Positions 1 to 9,061 of a stretch of 30,247 bases of DNA are shown one piece after another; within the stretch, counting starts at the first letter, position 1, and each line of letters starts with the position of its first letter. The DNA comes from Wenzhouxiangella sp. Lineage in GTDB: Bacteria; Pseudomonadota; Gammaproteobacteria; Xanthomonadales; Wenzhouxiangellaceae. The translations under genes and the position numbers were made by a program. Where the stretch lies: positions 1 to 30,247 of the forward strand of contig SKKV01000060.1 of NCBI GenBank assembly GCA_007123575.1, written 5' to 3'. The notes under the pieces were generated by a model that ran no database searches, was not told where the DNA came from, and was given only the letters and a program-made list of their open reading frames with translations.

Positions 1-452
1 CCCAGGCTGGCAAAGCCGTCACGCCAGGATAGCCAGGTGACTGCCGGTTTGGGCTGCTCGAACAGTTCGGCGCAGGCGCCGATCAGCGAACAGACTTCCT
101 CGGCCAGGTCACGCCAGTGCCAGTTCAGCCGGTACCATTCCAGCAGGCAGAATTCCAGGCGGTGATGGTGGCCGCGCTCACCGCCTCGAAACACCGGCCC
201 CAGCTCGTACAAGTCGCCCATCCCTGCCGCCAGCAGGCGCTTGTGGAAATACTCGGGCGAGGTGCGCAGAAAACCGGCCTGGCCAGCAATCGAGAGACTT
301 TCGATATGCGGGTCGGTCACCCCAGCCGGGGTCAGCAGCGGGGTCTGCACCTCGACGACATCTCGCTGCCTGAAGAAATCCCTGATCAGGGCAAGGCAAG
401 CGGCTCGTTGGCGAAGCATGCCAAGGCTGGATGAAGGCTTCCAGTCGGTCAT
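1..452 (-). CDS. epmA: EF-P--(R)-beta-lysine ligase EpmA, 5' part (runs off the window)
   Basis: First 150 residues of a class-II lysyl-tRNA-synthetase-like protein without the anticodon-binding domain. EpmA activates (R)-beta-lysine and attaches it to a lysine of elongation factor P in the cytoplasm. Seen: a short N-terminus, then RDFFRQRDVVEVQTPLLTPA (class-II motif 1 type), TSPEYFHKRLLAAGMGDLYE, and an Arg followed by HHHRLEFCLLEWYR (motif 2), which line up with E. coli EpmA (TSPEYHMKRLL, NPEFTMLEWYR). The absence of an OB-fold before motif 1 separates it from LysS. The ATG at 452 overlaps the TGA of ppx as ATGA, so it is probably coupled to the ppk-ppx transcript. The remainder of the gene (motif 3) lies beyond position 1. 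Confidence 0.93.
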   Translation of the reverse strand, partial: MTDWKPSSSLGMLRQRAACLALIRDFFRQRDVVEVQTPLLTPAGVTDPHIESLSIAGQAGFLRTSPEYFHKRLLAAGMGDLYELGPVFRGGERGHHHRLEFCLLEWYRLNWHWRDLAEEVCSLIGACAELFEQPKPAVTWLSWRDGFASL

Positions 453-1969
453 TGTGCGGCCGGCGAATCGTCGAGTTCTCTGAGCTTCAGTTTGATGTCT
501 ATTCGGTCCAGTTGCTGCTGCTCTGATTCGAGATCCTGACGGGTCAGCGGGTGAGCCTGCAGCCAGCCCGACGGCAGTGCAAGCTCCAATCTGCTTCCTT
601 CGGCGCACAGGCCGAAATCACCCATGATCCGGTCTGAGCGCGCCCGGCCCATGGCCAGGCCGAGCCGCAACAAGGTCAGCAGGCGGCGCGCTGGCTGCTG
701 CAGGCGCGCCGGCAGGGTGCTTAATTGGTCGGGTTGTATGCGCTGCCGCTGCAGGCGCGCCAGGCAGGCCAGAAGCTGCTGTTCCTGGCGCCCGAAGCCC
801 GGCATGTCGGCGTGTTCCAGCACGTAGGCGGTGTGAAGATGGTCGTTGTCATGTGCGATCGTCAGGCCGATCTCGTGAAGCTGGCTGATCCAGAAAAGCA
901 TGTCGGCATGGGCCGCCCCCATTTCCCAGTCGTCGGCGACTTGGTCGAAAGCCGCCCGTGTCCAATCGGCGATGCGGTTGGCCTGCTGGGTATCGACCTG
1001 GTAGCGCTCGACCATGGCGCGGACCGTCTGATCACGGGGGTCGCGATCTTCCAGACGGCCAAGCAGATCATGCAACAGGCCTTCTCGCAGGGCGAATTCC
1101 GAGACCTGCAAATGGTCAATGGCCAGCGTGTCCATGACCGTTTCCAACACCAGCAGTCCGCCGGCTATCACCGGTTGGCGGCGCTCTGACAGACCTTCAA
1201 AATCGATCTTTTCAAGTCGACCGGCTGTCAGCATGCGATCTCGAAGTTCAGGCAGGGCGGCTCGATGGATGCCGGGCCGCTGGTCACCGTTGAGGTGGGC
1301 CAGCATGCTCGCGACCGCCTTGATCGTGCCCGAGGAGCCGACCGCCTCGTCCCAGCCGAAACGTCTGAAGGTTTGCACATGTCCTTGCAGGTCGGCGGCA
1401 ATGCGGCGACCGGCCTGCTGCCAGCGTGCCGAGGTGATACGACCGTCGGGAAACGCTTTCCGGGTCACGGCTACGCAGCCGTGGGCAAAGCTTTCTGCCT
1501 GAGCCGGTTCGGTTGCATTGGCGCCGACCACCAGCTCGGTCGAGCCGCCGCCAATGTCGATCACCAGGCGCCGACCGGCCGGTGCCGGCATACCCTGGCC
1601 AACGCCCAGGTAGACCAGGCGTGCTTCCTCCCGGCCACTAACGATATCGATCGGGCAGCCGAGCGCAGTTTCAGCCACAACCAGGAAGGCCGCGGGATTG
1701 CGAAGGCGCCGGAAAGTCTGGGTGCCGACGGCGCGAATCTGATGGTCTGGAATACCGGCGATGCGCTGGCCGAAACGCGACAGGCTGGCCAGGGCGCGCT
1801 CGCGGGTGTCGGGGTCAAGCTGACCGCGTTGGTCGAGTCCACCGGCCAGCCTGACCATGTCCTTGATCCGATCAATCACACGCAGCTGGCCGCTGTCCAG
1901 CCGCGCCACGATCATGTGGAAGCTATTACTGCCAAGATCAACGGCGGCGTAAAGCCCGCGTTCAGTCAT
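449..1969 (-). CDS. ppx: Exopolyphosphatase, Ppx/GppA family
   Basis: 506 residues (E. coli Ppx has 513). It processively removes terminal phosphate from long-chain polyphosphate. The N-terminal ASKHA-fold phosphatase domain is clear: AVDLGSNSFHMIV (residues 9-21), SGREEARLVYLGVG (111-124, which holds the family's catalytic glutamate), DIGGGSTELVVG (138-149) and GSSGTIKAVA (211-220). Residues from about 310 on form the helical HD-like domain typical of long Ppx proteins and absent from short ones. The start ATG shares one base with the TAA of ppk (TAATG), and its own TGA overlaps the epmA ATG, so the three genes look like one unit. GppA (pppGpp phosphatase) is the alternative within the family; linkage to ppk favours Ppx. 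Confidence 0.95.
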   Translation of the reverse strand: MTERGLYAAVDLGSNSFHMIVARLDSGQLRVIDRIKDMVRLAGGLDQRGQLDPDTRERALASLSRFGQRIAGIPDHQIRAVGTQTFRRLRNPAAFLVVAETALGCPIDIVSGREEARLVYLGVGQGMPAPAGRRLVIDIGGGSTELVVGANATEPAQAESFAHGCVAVTRKAFPDGRITSARWQQAGRRIAADLQGHVQTFRRFGWDEAVGSSGTIKAVASMLAHLNGDQRPGIHRAALPELRDRMLTAGRLEKIDFEGLSERRQPVIAGGLLVLETVMDTLAIDHLQVSEFALREGLLHDLLGRLEDRDPRDQTVRAMVERYQVDTQQANRIADWTRAAFDQVADDWEMGAAHADMLFWISQLHEIGLTIAHDNDHLHTAYVLEHADMPGFGRQEQQLLACLARLQRQRIQPDQLSTLPARLQQPARRLLTLLRLGLAMGRARSDRIMGDFGLCAEGSRLELALPSGWLQAHPLTRQDLESEQQQLDRIDIKLKLRELDDSPAAQ

Positions 1970-4104
1970 TATCCAGCCTGTTCCATCAGAATGCCCTGGG
2001 TTGAACGCGGCTCCTCCTCACCTGCTGGATGCATCAGATGGTAGGTGCCATCCCCCTGCAATTCCCAGGCCTGGATGTTGTCTTCGAAAGCGAGTTGAAT
2101 ACTGTCGTGAAAGACTCGCCTTGCGGCTGTCGCATCCTCAATAGGGAAGCAGGTTTCAACCCGCTGGAACAGATTTCGCTCCATCCAGTCGGCGCTGGCG
2201 GCCCAGGTTTCCGGTTGCCCTGCGTTGTCAAAATGGTAGATGCGGCTGTGCTCAAGAAAGCGGCCCAGAATGGAGCGTACGCGGATATTGTCCGACAACC
2301 CGGGTATGCCGGGGCGCAGGCAGCAAATGCCCCTCACTACCAGTTTCACCTTGACGCCCGCGCGCGATGCCCGATACAGCGCGTGAATGATGCTTGGCTC
2401 GGTCAGCGAGTTCATCTTGGCGCAGACGCAGGCAGCCTTGCCCGCCTGCGCATTTTTTGTCTCACGTTCGATCCGATGCAGGAGAAAGTCATGCAGCCCG
2501 AACGGCGACTGCACGAGCTTGTTGAGTTTCTGCACCCGGCCCAGGCCGGATAATTGCTGGAAAATGCGATGCACATCCTGACCAATTTCTGCATTGGTGG
2601 TCAGTAAGCTCCAGTCGGTATAAGCCTTGGCGGTGCCCTGGTGATAATTGCCTGTACCCAGGTGAACGTAGCGAACCAGGCGGTCACTCTCGCGCCGAAC
2701 CACCAGTAGCATCTTGGCATGGGTCTTGTGGCCCACGATGCCGTAGACAACCTGGACACCAGCCTCCTGTAGCCGCGTAGCCAGAGTGATGTTGGCTTCT
2801 TCGTCAAACCGGGCGCGCAGCTCGACAATGACGGTCACATCCTTGCCGGCGCGGGCCGCCTCGATCAGTAGCCCCACCAGTGCCGAATCGACTCCGGTTC
2901 GATACAGTGTCTGTTTGATAGCGAGCACTTCAGGGTCACTCACAGCCTGACGCAGCAGATCGACTACCGGTTGAAAGCTGTCGTAGGGGTGGTGCAACAA
3001 CCAGTCGCGGCGCCCAATGGCATCGAACAGGTTACTGCCCGTTACCAGCGACTTGGGCGTGTTCGGCTGAAAAGGTGGATACTTGAGGTCGGGTCGGTCG
3101 GCCAGGTCGCAGATGGCGCTCATTCGGTTGAGGTTGACCGGCCCATCGCAGCGATAGATGTCAGCGTCTTCGATACCAAACTTGGCGGCCAGAAAGCGGG
3201 TGATGTTTTCCGGGCAGTTGTCGGCCACCTCCAGGCGCACGGCCTCGGCAAAGCCGCGCTCCATCAGTTCGCCCTCCAAGGCCCGGGCGAGGTCTTCGAT
3301 TTCCTCTTCGTCGACGAACAGTTCGCTGTTTCGGGTGACGCGGAACTGGTAGCAGCCCACCGCTTTCATGCCCGGGAACAGCTCGTCGATAAAGGAGTGG
3401 ATGATGGATGAAAGAAAAACGAAGTCATCCGGTCCGCGGCTATGGCTCTCCGGAATTCGGATGATGCGCGGCAGTGAGCGCGGTGCTCGAACCAGCGCCA
3501 TGCCGCTGTCGCGGCCAAAGGCGTCTCGTCCTTCCAGGGCGACGGCGAAGTTCAGGCTTTTGTTGAGAATGCGTGGAAATGGGTGGGCGGGGTCCAGGCC
3601 CAGCGGGCTTAACACGGGCATCAGTTCCTGGCGAAAGTGTTGATGCAGCCACTTGCGCTGGTTTTTACTCCATTCTGATCGCCGGAGGATGTGGATCCCC
3701 TGCTCGGCGAGCTGTGGCGTGAGCTCCGCGTTCATCACCCGATACTGCTCGTGAACCATATTGACCACGGCATTGCGGATGACTTCCAGGGTTGCCGATG
3801 GCGTCATGCCATCGGGTCCGGGCTGGTTGGCGCCGTGCTGCAAGCGTTGTCTGACCGAGGCCACCCTGACTTCGAAAAACTCGTCTAAGTTGGTGCAGGA
3901 AATGCACAAAAAGCGCAGCCGCTCCAGCAACGGCACCTTGGGGTCGCGGGCCAGCTCCAGCACCCGCCGGGTAAATGTGAGCAGGCTGAGTTCGCGGTTG
4001 AATAGCAGCTCCGGTGGAGAAAGGTCATCGTCTTGCCACTCGTCCAATTCAACGGCATGTTGCCGGACCTGGACAACAGACTCGGTAGCGGGTTCGGCCA
4101 TCAT
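1969..4104 (-). CDS. ppk: Polyphosphate kinase 1
   Basis: 711 residues from the ATG at 4104 (E. coli Ppk1: 688). It reversibly polymerises the gamma-phosphate of ATP into polyphosphate. Seen in order: the N domain with LLFNRELSLLTFTRRVLELA and TNLDEFFEVRVASV, the H domain, then two phospholipase-D-like C domains. The phosphorylated histidine lies in GHKTHAKMLLVV (about His462), with the second conserved histidine in YVHLGTGNYHQGTAKAYTDW (about His481), 19 residues apart as in E. coli (H435/H454). A 30-residue acidic N-terminal extension precedes the conserved part. The start is uncertain: TTG at 4110, ATG at 4104 and ATG at 4101 are all in frame and none has a good Shine-Dalgarno sequence. 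The gene precedes ppx with a 1-base overlap. Confidence 0.96.
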   Translation of the reverse strand: MMAEPATESVVQVRQHAVELDEWQDDDLSPPELLFNRELSLLTFTRRVLELARDPKVPLLERLRFLCISCTNLDEFFEVRVASVRQRLQHGANQPGPDGMTPSATLEVIRNAVVNMVHEQYRVMNAELTPQLAEQGIHILRRSEWSKNQRKWLHQHFRQELMPVLSPLGLDPAHPFPRILNKSLNFAVALEGRDAFGRDSGMALVRAPRSLPRIIRIPESHSRGPDDFVFLSSIIHSFIDELFPGMKAVGCYQFRVTRNSELFVDEEEIEDLARALEGELMERGFAEAVRLEVADNCPENITRFLAAKFGIEDADIYRCDGPVNLNRMSAICDLADRPDLKYPPFQPNTPKSLVTGSNLFDAIGRRDWLLHHPYDSFQPVVDLLRQAVSDPEVLAIKQTLYRTGVDSALVGLLIEAARAGKDVTVIVELRARFDEEANITLATRLQEAGVQVVYGIVGHKTHAKMLLVVRRESDRLVRYVHLGTGNYHQGTAKAYTDWSLLTTNAEIGQDVHRIFQQLSGLGRVQKLNKLVQSPFGLHDFLLHRIERETKNAQAGKAACVCAKMNSLTEPSIIHALYRASRAGVKVKLVVRGICCLRPGIPGLSDNIRVRSILGRFLEHSRIYHFDNAGQPETWAASADWMERNLFQRVETCFPIEDATAARRVFHDSIQLAFEDNIQAWELQGDGTYHLMHPAGEEEPRSTQGILMEQAG

Positions 4105-4185
4105 TTTCAATGCTTCGCGGGAATCCAGTTCGTCAATGTAGCCGATTTCACCGGCCTGTTTGACGACGGTTTCAAGCTCGCGCCG

Positions 4186-5655
4186 TCAGCGATTGCGACT
4201 CATGAGTCTGACCTGCTCGCTGCGCAGCTCGGAGAGCCTGGCACTGATGCGAGCGCGCTGGTAATAATCGAGGTCATCACGGTCGCTGATCCGTTCAAGC
4301 TGGTCAATCGCTTCGTTGACGCCGCCGCGCAAAACATAGCTGTCGGCCACTGCCTCGGCAGCGCGCACAGGCTCGCCGGCCAGGTCGGCGGCGCGGGCCA
4401 TCAGCTCGGTCATGCGCAAATCGTTGGGGTGGTTGCGGAGGTAGGGCCGGAGCACCGTCAGCGCGCGGCGCGCGTGCTCGGCGTCGCGGCTGTGCATGAG
4501 TGTTTCCACGTATTGAACCGATACGCTGCGATTGCCTGGGAAATGGCGGTACAGCTCGGCAAGAATCTCGACGGCCTCGGTTTGGCGTTCCTGGGCCAGG
4601 CGAACTTCCGCTTCGAGCATCCGGAAAAACTGTCTGTTCGGGTACGCGTCCAACAGCGTGGCGAGCTCTGATTCGGCTTCGTCGAGGAGCTTGGCCTGAA
4701 CCAGCGCCAGCACCAGGCCATAGCGCATGGCATCGGTCGGGCGCTCTTCGCGCTCCAGCCGGGTCCTGAACCACTGCACGGTCTGGCCGATGTTCTGAGA
4801 CATCTGCGCCCGCAGCCGCGACTGCACGAAGTGAAACGATGGATCTTCGATTTGTGGCCGGTCGGCAAAGCGCTCGGCCCGATCCCTGGCCTCGGCAATT
4901 CGATTGACGGTGAGGGGGTGGGTGCGCAGGTATTCCGGCGGACCGGCCCCCATAGAACGACTATGCATGTTCAGGCGCTCGAAAAAACGCGTCATGCCGT
5001 GCGGATCAAAGCCGGCTCGGGCCAACAGGCCAATGCCGACCCGGTCAGCCTCGGCCTCGGACTGGCGGGTGTGGTTGATCTGGAGTTGCTGGGCCAGGCC
5101 CATCCCGCTCATCAGCACAGCCTGGCTGGCCTCACCGCCTGCCCCGGCCAGACCGGCGGCAATGGCAATGCCAATCGTGGCCAGCATCGCGGGCATCGAT
5201 ACCTGCTGCTGATTTTCGACCGCGCGGGCGATGTGATCCTGGGTAACGTGGGCAATTTCGTGGGCGACCACGCCGGCCACCTCGCTTTCATCGTGCGCCA
5301 TCAGGATCAGCCCGGCGTTCAGGCCGATAACGCCCGCGACCGTGGCAAAGGCGTTGATGCCGGGGTCGCGCATGACAAAGAAGTGAAAATTGGCGGCCGG
5401 ACGGTCAGAGTGGGAAACCAGCCGAAACCCCATATCCACGAAATAGTCGCGGATCATGGGATCTTCGACCAGCAGGTTGTGGGCGCGCATGTAGCGCTCG
5501 AAATCGCGGGCAAAGGTCTGCTCGATTTCTGGAGAGACCACGCGGGTGCTGGTTCCGCCCATATCCGGCAGAAGCACGCGCTGCTGCGCGGCGACCGTAT
5601 GGCAAACCATTACAATGGCGATGATGAAAAAACTTTTGAGCGCGGCGCGAGACAT
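4186..5655 (-). CDS. bepA: M48 family metalloprotease/chaperone with TPR tail, BepA-like
   Basis: 489 residues (E. coli BepA: 487). BepA works in the periplasm on outer-membrane protein assembly, helping LptD fold and degrading stalled precursors. The ATG at 5655 gives a clean signal peptide (MSRAALKSFF then a hydrophobic stretch ending HTVAA, cleavage before QQ). The M48 zinc site is present: HEIAH at residues 132-136 and the third ligand in EAEAD (200-204). Residues from about 300 on are helical tetratricopeptide-like repeats. ATG at 5691 and upstream codons back to 5844 are open, but would bury the signal peptide, and length supports 5655. It is transcribed toward ppk with an 81-base gap. 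A TATACT box at 5705-5700 may be its -10 element. Confidence 0.93.
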   Translation of the reverse strand: MSRAALKSFFIIAIVMVCHTVAAQQRVLLPDMGGTSTRVVSPEIEQTFARDFERYMRAHNLLVEDPMIRDYFVDMGFRLVSHSDRPAANFHFFVMRDPGINAFATVAGVIGLNAGLILMAHDESEVAGVVAHEIAHVTQDHIARAVENQQQVSMPAMLATIGIAIAAGLAGAGGEASQAVLMSGMGLAQQLQINHTRQSEAEADRVGIGLLARAGFDPHGMTRFFERLNMHSRSMGAGPPEYLRTHPLTVNRIAEARDRAERFADRPQIEDPSFHFVQSRLRAQMSQNIGQTVQWFRTRLEREERPTDAMRYGLVLALVQAKLLDEAESELATLLDAYPNRQFFRMLEAEVRLAQERQTEAVEILAELYRHFPGNRSVSVQYVETLMHSRDAEHARRALTVLRPYLRNHPNDLRMTELMARAADLAGEPVRAAEAVADSYVLRGGVNEAIDQLERISDRDDLDYYQRARISARLSELRSEQVRLMSRNR

Positions 5656-5689
5656 GCAGCCTAAGACAGGAATTGACCGGTGAAGGTTC

Positions 5690-6373
5690 ATGGAAAGCGA
5701 GTATAGCGCGCCCAGGTTTTCAAACCGTTTCGATACCGTGATCCTGGTGCGCACGGCGCCGGATGAACTAGCCGGCGAAAGCGTGCCGGAAGAAATAACC
5801 AGTCGCCATGGCACAGCACCGCTGAGCGTGTTTCTGCACGGCAACGGGGTGGCCTGGGCTCGCCCTGAGTACGCGCCGGCCTGGCAAGAGCTTGCCGGCG
5901 AAGGTGGGCCGGTCTTGCAGGTGTGCCAGGCGGCCTGGCGGCGCCGCTTTGGCGATCAGCAACCAGTATTGTTTGCGCTGTCGAGCCTGATCCAGTTCTG
6001 GCATCAGGCGGCCAAGGCCCGGCAGCTGGTCAGTCTTCGCGGGAGCTGTTCAGCAGTCGAAAATTGTGGCTTTGTCATGGAGATAGAGACCGCGCCGGAC
6101 GGTTTTTCCCAGCGCGAGCTGCTGGAAATGGCCCTGGCAGCGGCCAGCCTGGAGCTGGATTTAATCGTGGTATTTGCCGGGCCGGGGCTGGATCAAATCC
6201 TCGGCCAGAGCGCTGTCGGCTGGCGCCAACTGGTCGATCACGAACTTGCCCCGATTTATTGGCTTGGCGATAAAGCGCTGGCCCGCGAGTTAATGCCGGG
6301 CGCGGTCTGGCTGGATCCTGCGGCAAGGGATAAGCGCTATGCCGACCGCCGGGTCCTGAAGCTGCGCGTCTGA
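5690..6373 (+). CDS. Fused TusD/TusC-like (DsrE/DsrF) sulfur-relay protein
   Basis: 227 residues that read as two DsrE-fold domains joined head to tail. Residues 15-95 resemble TusD: a beta strand VILVR, VFLHGNGVAWA, and VLQVCQAAWRRR whose Cys79 matches the position of the catalytic TusD cysteine (ICVAAALRRG in E. coli). Residues 115-227 resemble TusC: LLEMALAAASLELDLIVVFAGPGLDQIL and a C-terminal strand RVLKLRV. TusBCD passes persulfide sulfur from TusA to TusE for 2-thiouridine in tRNA. The next gene, one base downstream, is a TusE/DsrC protein, which supports the role. I see no separate TusB. Start: ATG at 5690; the GTG at 5738 would still keep both domains. The domain assignment is by eye from motifs, so the fusion call is moderately secure. 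Confidence 0.72.
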   Translation: MESEYSAPRFSNRFDTVILVRTAPDELAGESVPEEITSRHGTAPLSVFLHGNGVAWARPEYAPAWQELAGEGGPVLQVCQAAWRRRFGDQQPVLFALSSLIQFWHQAAKARQLVSLRGSCSAVENCGFVMEIETAPDGFSQRELLEMALAAASLELDLIVVFAGPGLDQILGQSAVGWRQLVDHELAPIYWLGDKALARELMPGAVWLDPAARDKRYADRRVLKLRV

Positions 6374-6374
6374 A

Positions 6375-6710
6375 ATGAATAGCTTTTTCTTTGCGGGTCG
6401 CGACCACGCGCTGGACCAGCACGGACATCTTCAAAATGCCGGTGAATGGAGCAAGGAGCTGGGCCTAGCGCTGGCCCTGGCCGATGGCATCTCCTTGAAC
6501 GAGGAGCACTGGTGGGTGATTGAATTCGTGCGCCAGCACCACCAGACTTATGGCACCCCGCCGCTGATGCGGGTTTTGATCAAGGCCCTGCGTGAGTACC
6601 GCGATCAGCAAGACCTGGGCAGCCGTGAACTGTATCGGCTGTTTCCCGACAACCCGGTCAGGCAGGCCTGCAAATACGGCGGGCTGCCGCCGCCTGACTG
6701 GTGCATATGA
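6375..6710 (+). CDS. tusE: TusE/DsrC family sulfur carrier with both C-terminal cysteines
   Basis: 111 residues (TusE 109, DsrC about 112). Family hallmarks run throughout: AGEWSKELGLALALADGISL, EEHWWVIEFVRQHHQTYGTPP, LMRVLIKALREY, LYRLFPDNPVRQACKYGGLP and the C-terminal DWCI. TusE takes persulfide from TusD and delivers it to MnmA for tRNA 2-thiolation. The penultimate Cys110 is the universal CysA. A second cysteine, Cys99, lies exactly 11 positions upstream (C-KYGGLPPPDW-C); that CysB is characteristic of DsrC proper (Cys100/Cys111 in Allochromatium), while E. coli TusE has Thr there. The gene begins one base after the TusD/C fusion ends. With no dsrAB here, tRNA thiolation is the likelier job, but a DsrC-type redox role is possible. 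Confidence 0.88.
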   Translation: MNSFFFAGRDHALDQHGHLQNAGEWSKELGLALALADGISLNEEHWWVIEFVRQHHQTYGTPPLMRVLIKALREYRDQQDLGSRELYRLFPDNPVRQACKYGGLPPPDWCI

Positions 6711-6771
6711 AACTGCGCAAAATTACCACCGCATTCATCAATGTCTACACAACCAAAGGATAGTTTGACTC

Positions 6772-7032
6772 ATGGATCAAAAACCCGTGGTGATGTATTC
6801 GACCAGCTACTGCCCTTACTGCGTTGCCGCGCGTAACTTGCTGCGCAGCAAGGGCCTGAACTGGACCGAGGTGTCCCTGGATGCCGAGCCCGAAAAACGA
6901 GCTGAAATGATGAGCCGCAGCGGACGCCACACGGTGCCGCAGGTTTTTGTTGGCGACACGCATGTCGGCGGCTTCGACGACCTCAATGCCCTGGATCAGG
7001 AGGGGGCCCTGGATCGATTGTTGTCTGACTAA
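6772..7032 (+). CDS. grxC: Glutaredoxin 3 type (GrxC)
   Basis: 86 residues, the usual size of a class-I dithiol glutaredoxin (E. coli Grx3 has 82). It reduces protein disulfides and glutathione mixed disulfides in the cytoplasm. Seen: strand VVMYSTSYCPYCVAARNLL with the CPYC active site at residues 14-17, the cis-proline loop HTVPQVFVGDTHVGGFDDL with TVPQ and the glutathione-binding GG, and a final helix. AAGGA about 12 bases before the ATG is a somewhat distant ribosome site. It follows tusE on the same strand after 61 bases and precedes idh by 90 bases. E. coli has grxC beside secB; that link is absent here. Confidence 0.94.
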   Translation: MDQKPVVMYSTSYCPYCVAARNLLRSKGLNWTEVSLDAEPEKRAEMMSRSGRHTVPQVFVGDTHVGGFDDLNALDQEGALDRLLSD

Positions 7033-7061
7033 CGGATGTCTGACTGACGGTCCACGGTAAT

Positions 7062-7080
7062 GGGGCCAGGCCCCTATAAT
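7062..7080 (+). promoter_or_regulatory. idh promoter: perfect TATAAT box with GGGGCC-A-GGCCCC palindrome in the spacer
   Basis: A consensus -10 hexamer TATAAT at 7075-7080 lies 42 bases before the idh GTG. Directly against its upstream side is a perfect 6-bp inverted repeat, GGGGCC (7062-7067), A, GGCCCC (7069-7074). No convincing -35 hexamer is present at 16-18 bp. The palindrome occupies the RNA polymerase spacer, where a repressor could bind; it has no following T-run, so a terminator for grx is unlikely. Confidence 0.55.
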
Positions 7081-7122
7081 ATGGCGCTTGTTTTTCTTCT
7101 CCTGTGCATGGACTGAATTCCT

Positions 7123-8110
7123 GTGACCCAACACATTACCGTTATCCGGGGCGATGGTATAGGCCCCGAAATCATGGAAGCGACCCTGCGGGTGCTCGAT
7201 GCGCTTGAGGCGGGCTTTGAATATGACTTTCAGCTTGCCGGGGTCGCTGCCCAGGAAGAGGTGGGTGAATTGCTGCCGGAATCGACGCTGGCATCAATCG
7301 AGCGTACCCGAATCGCGCTCAAGGCGCCGCTGACGACACCGGTTGGCGGTGGCTTCAAGTCGCTTAATGTAGCCTTGCGCAAGCATTTTGACCTGTATGC
7401 CAACGTTCGTCCGGCGGTGAGTTTCAAAGGCACCCGTTCGCGGTATGAAAAGGTTGACTTGATTACGGTGCGCGAGAACACCGAAGGCGCCTACCTGGCC
7501 GAAGGCGCCTTCACGGCACCGGACGGCTCCCGGGCCGAGTCCAAAATGGTGGTCACGCGCAAGGGCTGCGAGCGTGTGGTCAGATTCGCTTTCGAGCTGG
7601 CTCGGCGCGCACGCCGCAGCAAGGTTACCGCCGTCCACAAGGCCAATATTCTCAAAGACGTTACCGGCATGTTCCTGAACGTGGCCCGTGACGTTGCTGC
7701 CGACTACGACGATATCGAGTTTGCCGACATGATCGTCGACAATGCCTGCATGCAGCTGGTGATGCGACCAGAGCAGTTTGATGTCATTGTCACCACCAAT
7801 CTGTTTGGTGACATCATCTCGGACCTGTGTGCGGGCCTGGTTGGCGGGTTGGGCCTGGCCCCCGGGGCCAATATTGGCAAGGATGCGGCGATGTTCGAGG
7901 CCGTGCACGGTTCGGCGCCGGATATCGCCGGGCGCGGCATCGCCAACCCCTGTGCCCTGCTGCTAGGTGCGGCCCAGATGCTGGAGCATGTCGATCAGTT
8001 CGACAAGGCCGATCGCTTGCGCAAGGCCATTGCCGACACCATCGCCAAGGGCGACCGGACAACGCCCGATCTTGGCGGCGACGGCGGCACGGAGGCCTTT
8101 ACCGACGCGA

Positions 8111-8130
<20 letters not shown>
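7123..8130 (+). CDS. Isocitrate dehydrogenase, NAD-dependent type
   Basis: 335 residues of the beta-decarboxylating dehydrogenase superfamily; converts isocitrate to 2-oxoglutarate in the TCA cycle. Seen: VIRGDGIGPEIMEATLRVL at the N-terminus, VRENTEGAYLAEG (substrate phosphorylation-loop region typical of isocitrate rather than isopropylmalate dehydrogenases), the catalytic Lys in HKANILKDVTGMF, the metal site NLFGDIISDLCAGLVGGLG, and HGSAPDIAGRGIANP. The Asp in APDIAG, where NADP enzymes carry Lys-Tyr, indicates NAD specificity. The size fits the small NAD-IDH group seen in Xanthomonadales; a homoisocitrate dehydrogenase is less likely. Start is GTG at 7123 (the ATG at 7108 meets TGA at once). 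Its last 20 bases overlap the 3' end of thiD on the other strand. Confidence 0.9.
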
Positions 8131-8911
<781 letters not shown>

Positions 8912-8931
8912 CTGCAACAATTGGTCGTTGG

Positions 8932-8986
8932 AAAAAGTATTTATATTTCAGTTGCTTGGAAAAAAGCCGTCGAAACCTGAAAAAAA
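8932..8986. promoter_or_regulatory. A-tract-rich intergenic stretch between thiD and the outer-membrane gene
   Basis: A5 (8932-8936), A6 (8960-8965), AAA (8973-8975) and A7 (8980-8986), the last three roughly one helical turn apart, in otherwise GC-rich DNA. Such tracts bend DNA and commonly lie upstream of promoters. A weak promoter for the plus-strand gene follows (TTGTAT about 18 bp before TACACT, near 9000-9029). The region serves divergent genes. Confidence 0.35.
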
Positions 8987-9061
8987 TGTTGTTAAAGCGT
9001 TGTATTTTTGCCAAGCTCCAACGTACACTTTAGCGCAAATGACAGCAGGTCAATCTTTGCC

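Noticed and set aside
5656..5844. N-terminal extension of bepA to 5844
   Set aside because: It would place 63 residues before a clean signal peptide and overlap the divergent gene; the length from 5655 matches the family.
6707..6763. 18-codon frame overlapping the tusE stop as ATGA
   Set aside because: The overlap looks like coupling, but the peptide (MKLRKITTAFINVYTTKG) has no recognised homology and one short frame is expected by chance.
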